Origin: Candidatus Binatia bacterium
GTDB lineage: Bacteria; Desulfobacterota; Binatia; UBA12015
NCBI GenBank assembly: GCA_029248525.1
Contig: JAQWJE010000043.1
Location: 186,001 to 250,000, forward strand
Length of the DNA: 64,000 nucleotides
Reading direction: 5' to 3'
The position numbers and the translations under genes are program-made. Shown here piece by piece: positions 8,317 through 17,398 of this stretch (positions are counted from its first letter, which is position 1; each line of letters begins with the position of its first letter). The notes under the pieces are model-generated. The model searched no databases, was not told where the DNA came from, and saw only the letters and a program-made list of their open reading frames with translations.

Positions 8317-8973
8317 ATGCCCCCAGCTGCCCCCACCGGCCCAGCACGTGCCCTGCTTATCCTCGTGGCGACCGCTCTGCTGAACCTCCCGACACCCGCT
8401 ATCGCCGAAATCCACTGCACCGCGTGCGACGGCATACCGAATTGCAAACCGCTTTGCTGGCAGTTCGAATCCGCACCGCCCGGCTTCGACCGAGAGTTGG
8501 ACACGGTGGCTCCGGCAAACCCTCTTCACGAAACAGGCGGCCCCTGGCGGGCACCCTTGCGCCAAAAATCCCTGACCGCACCGCCAAGGCTGCAAGCTCT
8601 GATTCAACAAATCGCGACAGCAGGGCGCGTCGATCCGGCGTTGGTCGAAGCCGTGGTCCGTGCGGAATCGGGATTCGACCCCTTTGCCGTATCGCATCGT
8701 GGCGCACAGGGACTGATGCAACTCATGCCGGAAACCGCCCGCGCGGTCGGCGTCGAGAACAGCTTTAGCGCGCAGGAAAATCTGCGCGGCGGGGTCGCGT
8801 ATTTGCGACAAATGCTCGACCTTTTCAAAGGAGATACACGACTCGCCCTGGCGGCCTACAACGCGGGTCCGAACACTGTTCTCGAGTATCGGGGCATCCC
8901 GCCCTACAAGGAAACCCGCGGTTACGTTGACCGCGTCTTCAGGTTCCGCGAACAGATCCGGGCCCGGCGCTGA
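8317..8973 (+). CDS. Exported lytic transglycosylase (SLT domain)
   Basis: 218 residues. N-terminal signal peptide (ARALLILVATALLNLPTPAIA) followed by a short Cys-containing segment (HCTACDGIPNCKPLCW) and then a soluble lytic transglycosylase domain from about residue 95. Catalytic Glu in VEAVVRAESGFDPFAVS; the family motifs GAQGLMQLMPETARAVGV and LALAAYNAGPNTV follow. It cleaves peptidoglycan glycan strands in the periplasm. The ATG at 8317 is preferred over a TTG 6 nt upstream because an AGGG lies upstream. The four N-terminal cysteines are unusual for this family and may form disulfides. Single gene between two amidohydrolase paralogues. Confidence 0.9.
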   Translation: MPPAAPTGPARALLILVATALLNLPTPAIAEIHCTACDGIPNCKPLCWQFESAPPGFDRELDTVAPANPLHETGGPWRAPLRQKSLTAPPRLQALIQQIATAGRVDPALVEAVVRAESGFDPFAVSHRGAQGLMQLMPETARAVGVENSFSAQENLRGGVAYLRQMLDLFKGDTRLALAAYNAGPNTVLEYRGIPPYKETRGYVDRVFRFREQIRARR

Positions 8974-8985
8974 TCAGACCGGGCC
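8961..8985. terminator. Hairpin spanning the stop codon of the transglycosylase gene
   Basis: GGCCCGG (8961-8967) pairs with CCGGGCC (8979-8985); the 11-nt loop holds the TGA at 8971-8973. No T tract follows. A 3' end role is inferred because similar GC-only hairpins follow several genes here. Confidence 0.4.
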
Positions 8986-9123
8986 ACCCAGACACGCAAT
9001 ATGACCGGATGAGGCATTTCTCGTGACACCGAGCCCTGTCAGCGGCTATGAGTCTTCGAGGACTACCGGCACGGTTTCAGGATTCCTGCCGATTACCAGG
9101 TCCAGCAAAGCGGGAGGTTCGAC

Positions 9124-10803
9124 ATGACTCACGATATTATTATACGAGGCGGGGAAATCGTCGATGGCTCGGGAAGCGATGCATGTCGCGGAGACGTCGC
9201 CATTCAGGACGGTCGAATTTCCGCCCTCGGCAAGGTCGAGGGCAGCGCCCATCGGGAAATTGATGCCCGGGGATGTTTGGTGACGCCGGGGTTTATTGAT
9301 GTCCACACGCATCTGGACGCGCAAATCGGCTGGGATCCGATGATGACCCCGATCAGCTGGCATGGTGTGACGACAGCCTTGATGGGAAATTGCGGGGTGA
9401 CTTTCGCTCCCTGCCGCCCGCATGACCGCGAAACACTCGCGGGTATGATGGAGACAGTCGAGGATATCCCCAAAGAAGCAATCCTGAGCGGCTTGCCCTG
9501 GGACTGGGAAGATTACGGCGGCTATCTCGACGCGCTGGAGCGGTTGAATCCGGCGCTGAATGTCGCGGGCCTCGTGGGCCATTCCGCGGTCCGCTATTAT
9601 GTGATGGGCGACCGTGCGGTGAAGGGACAGCCAACGGCCGAAGAGCGCGAACAGATGGCGTCTCTGGTCGCACAATCGATGGACGGCGGCGCCATCGGGT
9701 TTTCCACCAACCGCTTTCGCCCCCATAAAGGGCCCGACGGCGAATCGATCCCGGGGACGTTTGCACGAACCGATGAACTCGAAGCCATCGGAAAAGTTGT
9801 CAGCCAACGCGATGGCCTGTTTCAGGCCGTAGGCGCAGGCGCGGGCATGCTGGGCAAACTCTCCTCGGCAACTGGCGCTCGCATTTTGTTCAGCTCGGCC
9901 GTCCTGGGCCCCACTTCATTTGCGGGGAATTTCTGGAACGGCGTCTTCAATCGCGCCAGCACCGGCGATCGCGACCTGACCATGTGTACACACGTCCGAC
10001 CCTCGGGCTTTGTTTTCGGTATGCAATCCAACTTGCCTCCCGTGCGGGGCGAAAGCTGGGAGCGTCTCAAGAAAATGAACCTCGAAGAGCGGAAAAAGGC
10101 GATTCATGATGGAGCCTTTTGCGCCGCCCTGACCCGCGAAGCCCGAAAAAACCGTCTCAGCGGCCTTCTGGTGCGACGGACTTTCTATATGGGCGACCGG
10201 GAACAGCCCGACTACACACAGCCTCGGGGGGAAAACCTGCTCGCACAGGCACGGCGTGCCGGCGAACATTGGTCCGAGACTTTCTTGAAACTGTCGCGCG
10301 ACACGGAAGGCCGAGCGCTCTTTACCTTGCGCCTGTTCAGCGCCAATCTGCCCGGGCTGAGCAAATTGATCCGGAACGAAAACGTACTCCCCGGCCTGGG
10401 CGATGCGGGAGCACACGTGTCGCAGATCATGGACGCGGGATGGCCGAGCTTCATGCTTTCGCATTGGGTTCGCCAGGAAGAACATTTCACCATGGGCGAG
10501 GCCATTCGGCGGATGACATCAGCCTCCGCCCGCGTGATGGGACTGAACGATCGTGGCCTGCTGGCCTCCGGGATGCGGGCCGATATCAACGTTTTCGACC
10601 CTGCCAAAGTCGCCGAGGAGCAACCGCAGTTGGTGCACGACTTCCCACATGACGCGCCCCGCTTCATCCAACGAGCGCGAGGCTACAAGGCAACTCTGGT
10701 CAACGGAGAGGTCAGCCTGATCGACGGGGAACATACCGGTGCTCGTGCCGGCATGGTCCTGCGCCAAGCTCCGGCATCGCGCGCCCGACAAGCGGGCGCT
10801 TAG
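9124..10803 (+). CDS. N-acyl-D-amino-acid deacylase-like amidohydrolase (second paralogue)
   Basis: 559 residues, same family as the gene at 6284-8068. It has DIIIRGGEIVDGSGSD at the N-terminus, GFIDVHTHLDAQIGWD for metal binding, the Cys motif MGNCGVTFAPC, VGHSAVRYYVMGDRA, GFSTNRFRPHKGPDGESIPG and the catalytic Asp in GLGDAGAHVSQIMD. A GGGAGG ribosome site precedes the ATG. The two genes are clear paralogues but differ in the middle region, so they probably act on different substrates. A hairpin (10781-10799) lies in the last codons, and the next gene is convergent 30 nt away. Confidence 0.88.
   Translation: MTHDIIIRGGEIVDGSGSDACRGDVAIQDGRISALGKVEGSAHREIDARGCLVTPGFIDVHTHLDAQIGWDPMMTPISWHGVTTALMGNCGVTFAPCRPHDRETLAGMMETVEDIPKEAILSGLPWDWEDYGGYLDALERLNPALNVAGLVGHSAVRYYVMGDRAVKGQPTAEEREQMASLVAQSMDGGAIGFSTNRFRPHKGPDGESIPGTFARTDELEAIGKVVSQRDGLFQAVGAGAGMLGKLSSATGARILFSSAVLGPTSFAGNFWNGVFNRASTGDRDLTMCTHVRPSGFVFGMQSNLPPVRGESWERLKKMNLEERKKAIHDGAFCAALTREARKNRLSGLLVRRTFYMGDREQPDYTQPRGENLLAQARRAGEHWSETFLKLSRDTEGRALFTLRLFSANLPGLSKLIRNENVLPGLGDAGAHVSQIMDAGWPSFMLSHWVRQEEHFTMGEAIRRMTSASARVMGLNDRGLLASGMRADINVFDPAKVAEEQPQLVHDFPHDAPRFIQRARGYKATLVNGEVSLIDGEHTGARAGMVLRQAPASRARQAGA
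10781..10799. terminator. Hairpin in the last codons of the second amidohydrolase gene
   Basis: GCGCCCG (10781-10787) and CGGGCGC (10793-10799) enclose ACAAG; the stop codon TAG follows at once, then CTCTCTTGCC. It lies between convergent genes, so it could end transcripts from both sides. Confidence 0.4.
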
Positions 10804-10833
10804 CTCTCTTGCCGGGCGCGGATTCAGGTGGGC

Positions 10834-12486
10834 TCAGAAGGCCCCGATCTGAATAAACTCGGATTCAAAAGAACCTGAAACGGGCCCGCCGATCTCGGTG
10901 CTGGCCTGATCGAGACGGATCGTGCCGACCCCACCGAAGCCGACAATCTGGGGCTGATCCGGGGTGGCCGGATTCACGAGCGCAAGGAAAACACTCGTTT
11001 CAAGTGCGTGCATTTCGGTCACACCTTCGACGAATACCTCTCTTGGGATCTCCAGAGCGATGGCGAAAAACTGGCCATCCGGTCCCGGCCGCAGCATGAA
11101 GAGCTGATAGCCATCTCCTTGGGTACTCAGACCGGCCGCGACCAACAGGCTCTGCCATTGCTGCTCCTCGCCATTCAGGACCACCGACACCGACGATCCA
11201 GGACTCGGGGAAGGACCATTCAGCCAGACTGTCTCGAATTCTCCCGAGATCCGGGTGATTGCCTCGACCCGGCATTCAGGTGCTCCGATCCCGCGGGGGG
11301 CGCGAATCCATTCGGGGAATGCCGCAACTTCACGAGCCAGGGCCACGCGGAGGCCTTCACCCTGCGCGACGATAAACCTCCTCTGTTGCTCCAACGAAGA
11401 CGAGGAAGCATTGGTCAGAGCGCCGATTCGATCCGCTTCGGCCAGCAACACGTCTTCGTCCCACAGCTGTTCGTAGAGAGCGCGCAGCCGGTCCACATAC
11501 ATGGCCCGCACCTCGGGGTGTTCGTAAAGACGATTGGCAACCGCACCCTCCGCCAATACGGCAATATCCGTATTCTCCGGATTGAAAAGGCGAATGCGCT
11601 GGAAGGCGCCATCGGCGCCCCAAGGGATGAAATAAAACTGATCGCTGCTCGGATCGTGGTACATCAAATAATTGTTCCGATTCCCCGAGTAGCTATCCCA
11701 ATGAGAGGTGGTCGCTTCCATCGCCCAAAATGTCATGAAAGCGTCGATATCCAGATGCTCTTCGAGCGCGTCGAGCAACTGATCGTCATCGACCTCAAGG
11801 GCAGCTGCCAAACCTCGCAGATCGCTTCGATCGTTGAGCTCCTCGTTCGTCTTGAGCTGCATGCGATCGATTAAATCCGCGGAGACGTCGGAGCCCTGAC
11901 CCTCGTAAAGGTTGCCGCTATCATCCGAGAAGTGACGTCGGATCATGGGCTTCTTCACACTCTCGACGTGCGTATAGATCCCGAGATCCTCCCCGTTGAC
12001 AACCACCCGCGCGAAATTGCAACGAGGGGCAATGGATCCTGCCTGTCGAAACAGCTCATAAGCCATGCATTGATGGGTATTCGAGGGATCCTGCCGGTTG
12101 TTGTTCAACGTCATGCGCTTCATCCCCGCATGCGTTCGACCCTCGACAAACGTCCCGAAGTTCAGCTTGAGGGAAGGTCGCAGATTGGACAGCGAGCCCA
12201 GGAAACCTTTTTTTCGAATTGCCACGTTGCGGTAACGCTCGCCATCGACTGTGACCGTGGCCCGAAAATTCTGATAGGCAAAGCCGTCCGAACAACCCGA
12301 GAATACGCTCGGAGCCGTTCGCCCATCCTGACAGAGGATGTTCCATTCCGTGGGATCAATCTCGACCTCGACATCAATCACGTGGTCGCGGTCGAAAAGA
12401 GCGACACTCAAATCAGGACCATCACCGGCGTTTGGCGCGCCACCCTGACCCGGGCCACAGGCGGCAAGAACACCCGCGAAAGACAT
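10834..12486 (-). CDS. CotH kinase-like lipoprotein
   Basis: 550 residues. The CotH protein-kinase-like fold is indicated by NVAIRKKGFLGSL, LNNNRQDPSNTHQCMAYELF, YTHVESVKKPMIRRHF and DAFMTFWAMEATTSHWDSYSGNRNNYLMY followed by FYFIPWGADGAF. In CotH proteins these place the ATP and metal ligands; bacterial members are secreted and often linked to surface or spore-coat phosphorylation. A lipobox LAAC appears only ten residues after the first ATG (MSFAGVLAAC), too short for a normal signal peptide. In-frame codons upstream of the ATG read FCRSALIL, which would complete a good lipoprotein signal but offer only CTG or non-standard starts. The last ~130 residues are beta-rich and unassigned. 132 nt downstream of the phosphodiesterase gene. 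Confidence 0.85.
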   Translation of the reverse strand: MSFAGVLAACGPGQGGAPNAGDGPDLSVALFDRDHVIDVEVEIDPTEWNILCQDGRTAPSVFSGCSDGFAYQNFRATVTVDGERYRNVAIRKKGFLGSLSNLRPSLKLNFGTFVEGRTHAGMKRMTLNNNRQDPSNTHQCMAYELFRQAGSIAPRCNFARVVVNGEDLGIYTHVESVKKPMIRRHFSDDSGNLYEGQGSDVSADLIDRMQLKTNEELNDRSDLRGLAAALEVDDDQLLDALEEHLDIDAFMTFWAMEATTSHWDSYSGNRNNYLMYHDPSSDQFYFIPWGADGAFQRIRLFNPENTDIAVLAEGAVANRLYEHPEVRAMYVDRLRALYEQLWDEDVLLAEADRIGALTNASSSSLEQQRRFIVAQGEGLRVALAREVAAFPEWIRAPRGIGAPECRVEAITRISGEFETVWLNGPSPSPGSSVSVVLNGEEQQWQSLLVAAGLSTQGDGYQLFMLRPGPDGQFFAIALEIPREVFVEGVTEMHALETSVFLALVNPATPDQPQIVGFGGVGTIRLDQASTEIGGPVSGSFESEFIQIGAF

Positions 12487-12618
12487 CAGAATCAGGGCTG
12501 AGCGACAGAATTGGGACAGCCTCCCCTACACTTATGACGAATCAAAAACCCGAGCAACAAGGACAGGCCCCCGCCCACTTCCACTTTTTGCTCTGCCGAC
12601 CAACCCACGCGATTTCAA

Positions 12619-13920
12619 TCAAGGCGCTCGAAGCAGGCGTTTGTCCACGACGCCATCGACAGGACTTCCCGGCTCGAGTCCCAAAACCGCAAGCACTGTC
12701 GGATGAATATCGATGGCACGCACGCGATCCACGCCGCGGCCGGATGCGAAGGCATCGCCGCGCACATAGAGAATTCCCTCGACCCCGGGCGTTTCCGGGG
12801 GGTAACCGTGGGTGGCAGAGAGCAAAGCAGACGCCGGCAGAATGTCCGGGCCAACCCAGGCAAGCCACCTTACCCAGACGGGCCAGGCACGCGCGTCTTC
12901 GATGAAGTAAGGCGGACGTGCTGAGAGAATCAGATCGCCGACCCGCGCACCCGTGCCGAGATGCCACTCGGGCGGCTGGTCTCGCGGCCGCACCACATCG
13001 AAGGCATCATATGCCGAGAGCTTCTCGATCGCATCGTCCACGATCGCCTCGCCGGGCTCATCAAAATAGAGAAAGGAGCTGGTCCCCGCAGAAACCGCGC
13101 GTGCCGGAATCTCGTGACGGCGCAGAATTCTCTGGATGTTAACGAGGCTGTCGACCGGCACCATGCCATGATCGGTGGTCACCAGAAGCTGGATTTGATC
13201 GCCATCGGGCTGAGCCTCGATCGAGGACAGGACCTCTCCCACGATCGCATCGGCGGCGATCACCGCCTCGCGCGTCTCGGCGGCATCCAATCCATAGCGA
13301 TGCCCCGTGGAGTCCGGTCCCTTGAAGTAGGCCAGAATCAGATCCGGCCTGTCCTGCGATGGTCGCTCGAGCAGATCGACCAACTGGGCCATTCGCCCCG
13401 GATCATCGGGATAATCCTGATAGGTCTTCTCACCCGGAGGCCCCTCGGAATCCAGAGCCCCTCGCCTGGACGAGTACCGACCGTACCAGCCCAAGGCTGC
13501 GGTGCGCACACCCTGGCGCTCTGCCGCCTCGTGCAGATGCTCACAATCGATGAGCCAATCAGCGTCGCCGCCGTGGTCATATAGACCACGCTCGGGATCG
13601 AGAAAAAGGTTGGAGAGAACACCATGCGTCCCGGGCCAGCAGCCTGTTGAAATCGTCACGCCACCGCTGAGCGATACCGTGGGGAAGGCCTGGTCCATCG
13701 CGCCCGCCCTCACTCCCTGAGTGGCCAGTCGATCCAGCCCGGGCGTGGGGAATTTGTCGACATAGGACGGCGGGAACCCATCGAAGACCATGACCACAAA
13801 AGTACGTTCCGCCAAGGCGACCACAGGAAGCCCGAGAAGGAAAAACATCAGCAACGTCAAGGCTCGGAACCGTAGACCGGCCCGGAGCCCACATAGCCAT
13901 CGGAGGCTGGGGTTCATCAT
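12619..13920 (-). CDS. Type I phosphodiesterase/nucleotide pyrophosphatase (NPP) family protein
   Basis: About 433 residues. N-terminal membrane or signal segment RALTLLMFFLLGLPVVALA, then the alkaline-phosphatase-superfamily NPP domain: FVVMVFDGFPPSYVDKF (metal Asp), AFPTVSLSGGVTISTGCWPG with the nucleophile Thr of FPT, GPDSTGHRYG and TTDHGM for the second metal. Typical members hydrolyse phosphodiester or pyrophosphate bonds outside the cytoplasm. The usual FPTxxxPNH reads FPTVSLSGG here, so the pocket differs from the animal NPPs. ATG-ATG at 13920/13917 chosen as start; an upstream ATG at 13980 is possible but crowds the divergent gene that begins at 13994. Neither has a good ribosome site. 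Confidence 0.83.
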   Translation of the reverse strand: MMNPSLRWLCGLRAGLRFRALTLLMFFLLGLPVVALAERTFVVMVFDGFPPSYVDKFPTPGLDRLATQGVRAGAMDQAFPTVSLSGGVTISTGCWPGTHGVLSNLFLDPERGLYDHGGDADWLIDCEHLHEAAERQGVRTAALGWYGRYSSRRGALDSEGPPGEKTYQDYPDDPGRMAQLVDLLERPSQDRPDLILAYFKGPDSTGHRYGLDAAETREAVIAADAIVGEVLSSIEAQPDGDQIQLLVTTDHGMVPVDSLVNIQRILRRHEIPARAVSAGTSSFLYFDEPGEAIVDDAIEKLSAYDAFDVVRPRDQPPEWHLGTGARVGDLILSARPPYFIEDARAWPVWVRWLAWVGPDILPASALLSATHGYPPETPGVEGILYVRGDAFASGRGVDRVRAIDIHPTVLAVLGLEPGSPVDGVVDKRLLRAP

Positions 13921-13993
13921 CGACGGTGAACCTACATCGGCGGAGCCCAGCGCACCAGTTTGCCATCGCACGTAAGACATGAACGATTGAAGC

Positions 13994-15739
13994 ATGGCCA
14001 AAAATGTATGCGAAAGCCTCCTCGATATTCTCGCCTCCGCGGGCGTGCGCGACATCTTCGGTGTCACCGGAGATGCTCTGAATACTCTGCTTGATGCCAT
14101 TCGAAAAGACGATCGGTTTCGTTGGATCGGCGTCCGACATGAAGAGAATGCTGCCTATGCCGCCTACGCCCAAGCCGAGTTGACCGGCGGGATCGGTGTC
14201 TGTGCCGGCACCGTAGGGCCAGGCGCCCTGCACCTCATCAATGGACTCTATAATGCAAAGAAGGAAGGCGCCGGCGTCGTAGCGCTTACCGGGCAGGTCG
14301 CCCATGCCGAACGTGGCAGCAACTATTTTCAGGAAGTCGACTTGTCCAGAATGTTCGATGATATCTGCGACTTCCAGGCAGTCCTCGCTTCCCCCGCACA
14401 AATGCCTCGCCTGGCCGAAATTGCGGTACAGAAGGCGCTGGCGGAGCGCGTCGTTACGCGCATCGAACTCCCCATCGACGTCATCGACGCAAAGCTCGCC
14501 AAAGCGACACCAGCCCACCCTCTGGTCGTCCTTCCCTCCAGTGTCCTGCCGCCCGACAGCGAGATCGAGAAAGCCGCGAACCTTCTGAGCAAGGGAAGCA
14601 AGGTCGCGATGTTCTGCGGCGTCGGCTGCCGGGGCGCCAAGGAGGAGGTCCTCGAGCTCTCCGAGAAACTCGACGCGCCCATCGTTCATACTCTGCGCGC
14701 CAAGGATATCTTTGATTACGAGGACCCCCGCGTGGTCGGACTGACAGGCCTGATCGGAAACCCTGCCGGCTACCATGCCGTGTGGGATTGCGATGTGCTG
14801 CTGATGGTGGGCACGAACTTTCCGTATGACGGTTTCCTGCCCCCGAATGCCACGATCATCCAGATCGATCGCAAGGTAGAGAATATCGGTCGTCGCGCCC
14901 CCGTGGAACTTGGTCTCGTGGGGACAGTGCGCGAAACATTGCAAAAGCTCAACCCGCAGATTCAATCGGGCAGCTCCGCGAAATTTCTCGGTGGGCTCGA
15001 GAAAATGCGCGACAAATGGCTCAAATCGATGGAGAAGCAGGCTGACCCCAAACGTGTCGACGAGCCCCTCCATCCGCAGATCTTCGCACGCGCCGTCAGT
15101 GATCGAGCCGCCGAAGACGCGATCTTCGCGGTCGATGTCGGCGAATGCACCGTCTGGATCGCGCGCCAGGTTTCGATGCGCAACGAACGCCGCATGCTCG
15201 GGTCGTTCAATCACGGTTCTCTCGGTGCCGCCCTCCCGGTGGCCCTTGGCTCAAGCTCCCTCGATCCCAAACGACAGGTCTGGGCCTTCTGCGGGGATGG
15301 CGGTTTCGGCATGGCCATGCAGGATCTGGTCACGGCTGTCCGCTACGACTGGCCGGTCAAGATTCTCGTGTTCAACAATAGCGAGCTCGGTTTTGTGAAA
15401 ATGGAAACCGAGGTTTCCGGCCTGCCGGTCTATCAGGAAGCCACGGGATTGCTGAACCCCGACTTCGCCGCCTACGCACACGCATGTGGTGCCGGGGGCG
15501 TCCGGGTCGAACATGCCGCGGACATCATCCCGGCGATTGAGCAGGCCATCGCGCACGACGGGCCCTTCCTGATCGATGCCATCGTCAGTCCCGGCGAGCT
15601 TACCATGCCCCCCCACCTCACCATCAGCGAGGCGTGGGGCTTTGGCCTATCCAAAGCCAAGGAAGCGATTCTCGGCCTCAAGGGCGACCATTCGCAGTGG
15701 AAAGGCTGGCGCGACGAGTTCATGGCAAATCTGCGATAG
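13994..15739 (+). CDS. Thiamine-diphosphate enzyme, pyruvate oxidase/dehydrogenase (PoxB)-like
   Basis: 581 residues with the three-domain TPP-enzyme layout. N-terminal PYR domain with catalytic Glu in GVRHEENAAYAAYAQAEL and GTVGPGALHLINGLYNAKKE; middle domain around 190-330; C-terminal PP domain with the TPP-Mg motif GDGGFGMAMQDLVTAVRYD ending VFNNSELGF from about residue 434. The GxGxHLINGL and GSNYFQEVDLSRMF segments match quinone-linked pyruvate dehydrogenases (PoxB), which turn pyruvate into acetate and CO2 at the membrane. Acetolactate synthase-like or other decarboxylase roles cannot be excluded, but no ALS small subunit is adjacent. Divergent from the phosphodiesterase gene; 169 nt upstream of fumC. 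Confidence 0.85.
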   Translation: MAKNVCESLLDILASAGVRDIFGVTGDALNTLLDAIRKDDRFRWIGVRHEENAAYAAYAQAELTGGIGVCAGTVGPGALHLINGLYNAKKEGAGVVALTGQVAHAERGSNYFQEVDLSRMFDDICDFQAVLASPAQMPRLAEIAVQKALAERVVTRIELPIDVIDAKLAKATPAHPLVVLPSSVLPPDSEIEKAANLLSKGSKVAMFCGVGCRGAKEEVLELSEKLDAPIVHTLRAKDIFDYEDPRVVGLTGLIGNPAGYHAVWDCDVLLMVGTNFPYDGFLPPNATIIQIDRKVENIGRRAPVELGLVGTVRETLQKLNPQIQSGSSAKFLGGLEKMRDKWLKSMEKQADPKRVDEPLHPQIFARAVSDRAAEDAIFAVDVGECTVWIARQVSMRNERRMLGSFNHGSLGAALPVALGSSSLDPKRQVWAFCGDGGFGMAMQDLVTAVRYDWPVKILVFNNSELGFVKMETEVSGLPVYQEATGLLNPDFAAYAHACGAGGVRVEHAADIIPAIEQAIAHDGPFLIDAIVSPGELTMPPHLTISEAWGFGLSKAKEAILGLKGDHSQWKGWRDEFMANLR

Positions 15740-15908
15740 GCTGCCCGGCCGAGAGTTCCTGCGCTCACCACAAAGTGGGCCCTGAAAACTCGTCCCTCCA
15801 CGATACGCAGGAACACTCCTCAGGCACACGAAGCAGCTGTGCGCGCGCCCGGCAGACTGGCCGAGGCGGAGGGCGACTGGTAGGTACGGGGCAAGGAGTT
15901 TCCAAGCC

Positions 15909-17345
15909 ATGACCAAGACCAAGACACGAACCGAACACGACTCGATGGGCACCATGACCGTGCCTGCGGATGTCCTCTACGGCGCCAGCACACAGCGTGC
16001 CGTCCTGAACTTCCCCATCTCCGGCCGTGTCGTCGGCCACGAAGTCATTCATGCCTTCGCCCTGCTCAAGCGCGCGGCTGCGGAAACCAATCACGAACTT
16101 GGCCGGCTCACGCAAAAACGCCGTCGCCTCATCGTCAAGGCCTGCAACGAGATCGCCACCGCGCTCGAAGGTGACACCGAAACGCGACAAGCCATGATGC
16201 GCAACTTCCCGGTGGACGTCTTCCAGACGGGCTCGGGCACGTCGAGCAATATGAACGCCAATGAAGTTATCTCGAATATGGCGTGTCTGGCGGCCGGCGC
16301 CAAAATCGGAGCGCAGGATCCCGTACACCCCAACGACCACGTCAATTTGGGGCAATCCTCCAATGATACTTTTCCCACAGCGATGCAGGTTGCCGCCTGC
16401 ATCGAGATTCGCAGCACGCTCCTGCCGGCGCTGAAGAAGCTCGCAAAGGCCCTCCATCGAAAGGCCAAAAGCTTCGACAAGATCGTGAAAATCGGCCGCA
16501 CCCACCTGCAGGACGCGACGCCGATCCGGCTCGGGCAGGAGTTCTCGGGCTTTGCGGCTCAGGCTGACTATGCCATCAAACGCGCGGAGCGCGCAGTCGA
16601 AGCAATGGCCGGCAATCTTCCCATCGGCGGCACCGCGGTCGGGACCGGCATCAACACGCATCCACGATTCGGCAAAAGTGTTTCGGCGCGATTGGCCAAG
16701 GCCACGGGTGTTCGCTTCAAGGAAGCGGCCAATCATTTCGAAGCGCAAGCCACCAGGGACTGCGTTGTCGAAGCCCATGGATTGTTGCGAACCGTCTCGA
16801 TCAGCCTCTCCAAGATCGCCAGCGATATTCGCCTGATGGGCTCCGGCCCTCGGTGCAGTTGGAGCGAACTGGTCCTGCCGGAGCTACAACCGGGATCCTC
16901 GATCATGCCGGGCAAGGTGAACCCCGTTCTGGTCGAAACCGTAATGCAGGTCTGTGCGCAGGTCGAAGGCAACGACGTCACCATCGGCATTGGCGCCATG
17001 GGTGGCGTAGGTTCCATGATGGAGCTCAATGTCTCGATGCCATGTATGGCCGAGCGGATGCTCGAAAGCATCCTCCTGCTGTCGAATGCGAGTGACACCT
17101 TCGCGGACAACTGCGTCGCGGGCCTGAAAGCCGACAAACGTCGGATTGCCGCTTCCGTCGAGCAAAGCCTGATGCTGGGGACCGCTCTGGTTCCCGTGAT
17201 CGGGTACAACAAAGCAGCAGAGATCGCACATCACGCTCACGAGAGTGGCCAGACGATCCGAGAATATTGCCTGGCGCACGATATTCTCGACGCGAAGACT
17301 CTCGATAAGGTTCTCGACATCAGCGGAATGACGAAACCGCAGTAA
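15909..17345 (+). CDS. fumC: Class II fumarate hydratase
   Basis: 478 residues, iron-independent fumarase that interconverts fumarate and malate in the TCA cycle. Diagnostic segments: TGSGTSSNMNANEVISN, GQSSNDTFPTAMQ, GRTHLQDATPIRLGQEFSGF, and the superfamily signature GSSIMPGKVNPV at about 329-340 (mobile loop with the catalytic Ser). Length fits FumC (about 460-470). An AAGGAG ribosome site lies 11 nt before ATG 15909. A strong perfect hairpin follows the TAA, marking the end of the unit. Confidence 0.95.
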   Translation: MTKTKTRTEHDSMGTMTVPADVLYGASTQRAVLNFPISGRVVGHEVIHAFALLKRAAAETNHELGRLTQKRRRLIVKACNEIATALEGDTETRQAMMRNFPVDVFQTGSGTSSNMNANEVISNMACLAAGAKIGAQDPVHPNDHVNLGQSSNDTFPTAMQVAACIEIRSTLLPALKKLAKALHRKAKSFDKIVKIGRTHLQDATPIRLGQEFSGFAAQADYAIKRAERAVEAMAGNLPIGGTAVGTGINTHPRFGKSVSARLAKATGVRFKEAANHFEAQATRDCVVEAHGLLRTVSISLSKIASDIRLMGSGPRCSWSELVLPELQPGSSIMPGKVNPVLVETVMQVCAQVEGNDVTIGIGAMGGVGSMMELNVSMPCMAERMLESILLLSNASDTFADNCVAGLKADKRRIAASVEQSLMLGTALVPVIGYNKAAEIAHHAHESGQTIREYCLAHDILDAKTLDKVLDISGMTKPQ

Positions 17346-17349
17346 GTCT

Positions 17350-17372
17350 GCCTTGCCCCACCGGGGCAAGGC
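17350..17372 (+). terminator. Hairpin terminator after fumC
   Basis: Perfect 10-bp stem GCCTTGCCCC (17350-17359) with GGGGCAAGGC (17363-17372) and a 3-nt loop, 5 nt after the fumC stop. The following bases GTTGTATCGTCTTT are moderately T-rich, the closest to a classical intrinsic terminator in this window. Confidence 0.65.
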
Positions 17373-17398
17373 GTTGTATCGTCTTTGCCGTGGCGAAG

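Noticed and set aside
13577-15214. 545-codon open frame on the minus strand
   Set aside because: It lies antisense to the TPP-enzyme gene, which has full family motifs. GC-rich third positions keep the antisense frame open.
15765-16778. 337-codon minus-strand frame
   Set aside because: Antisense to fumC, whose identity is certain.
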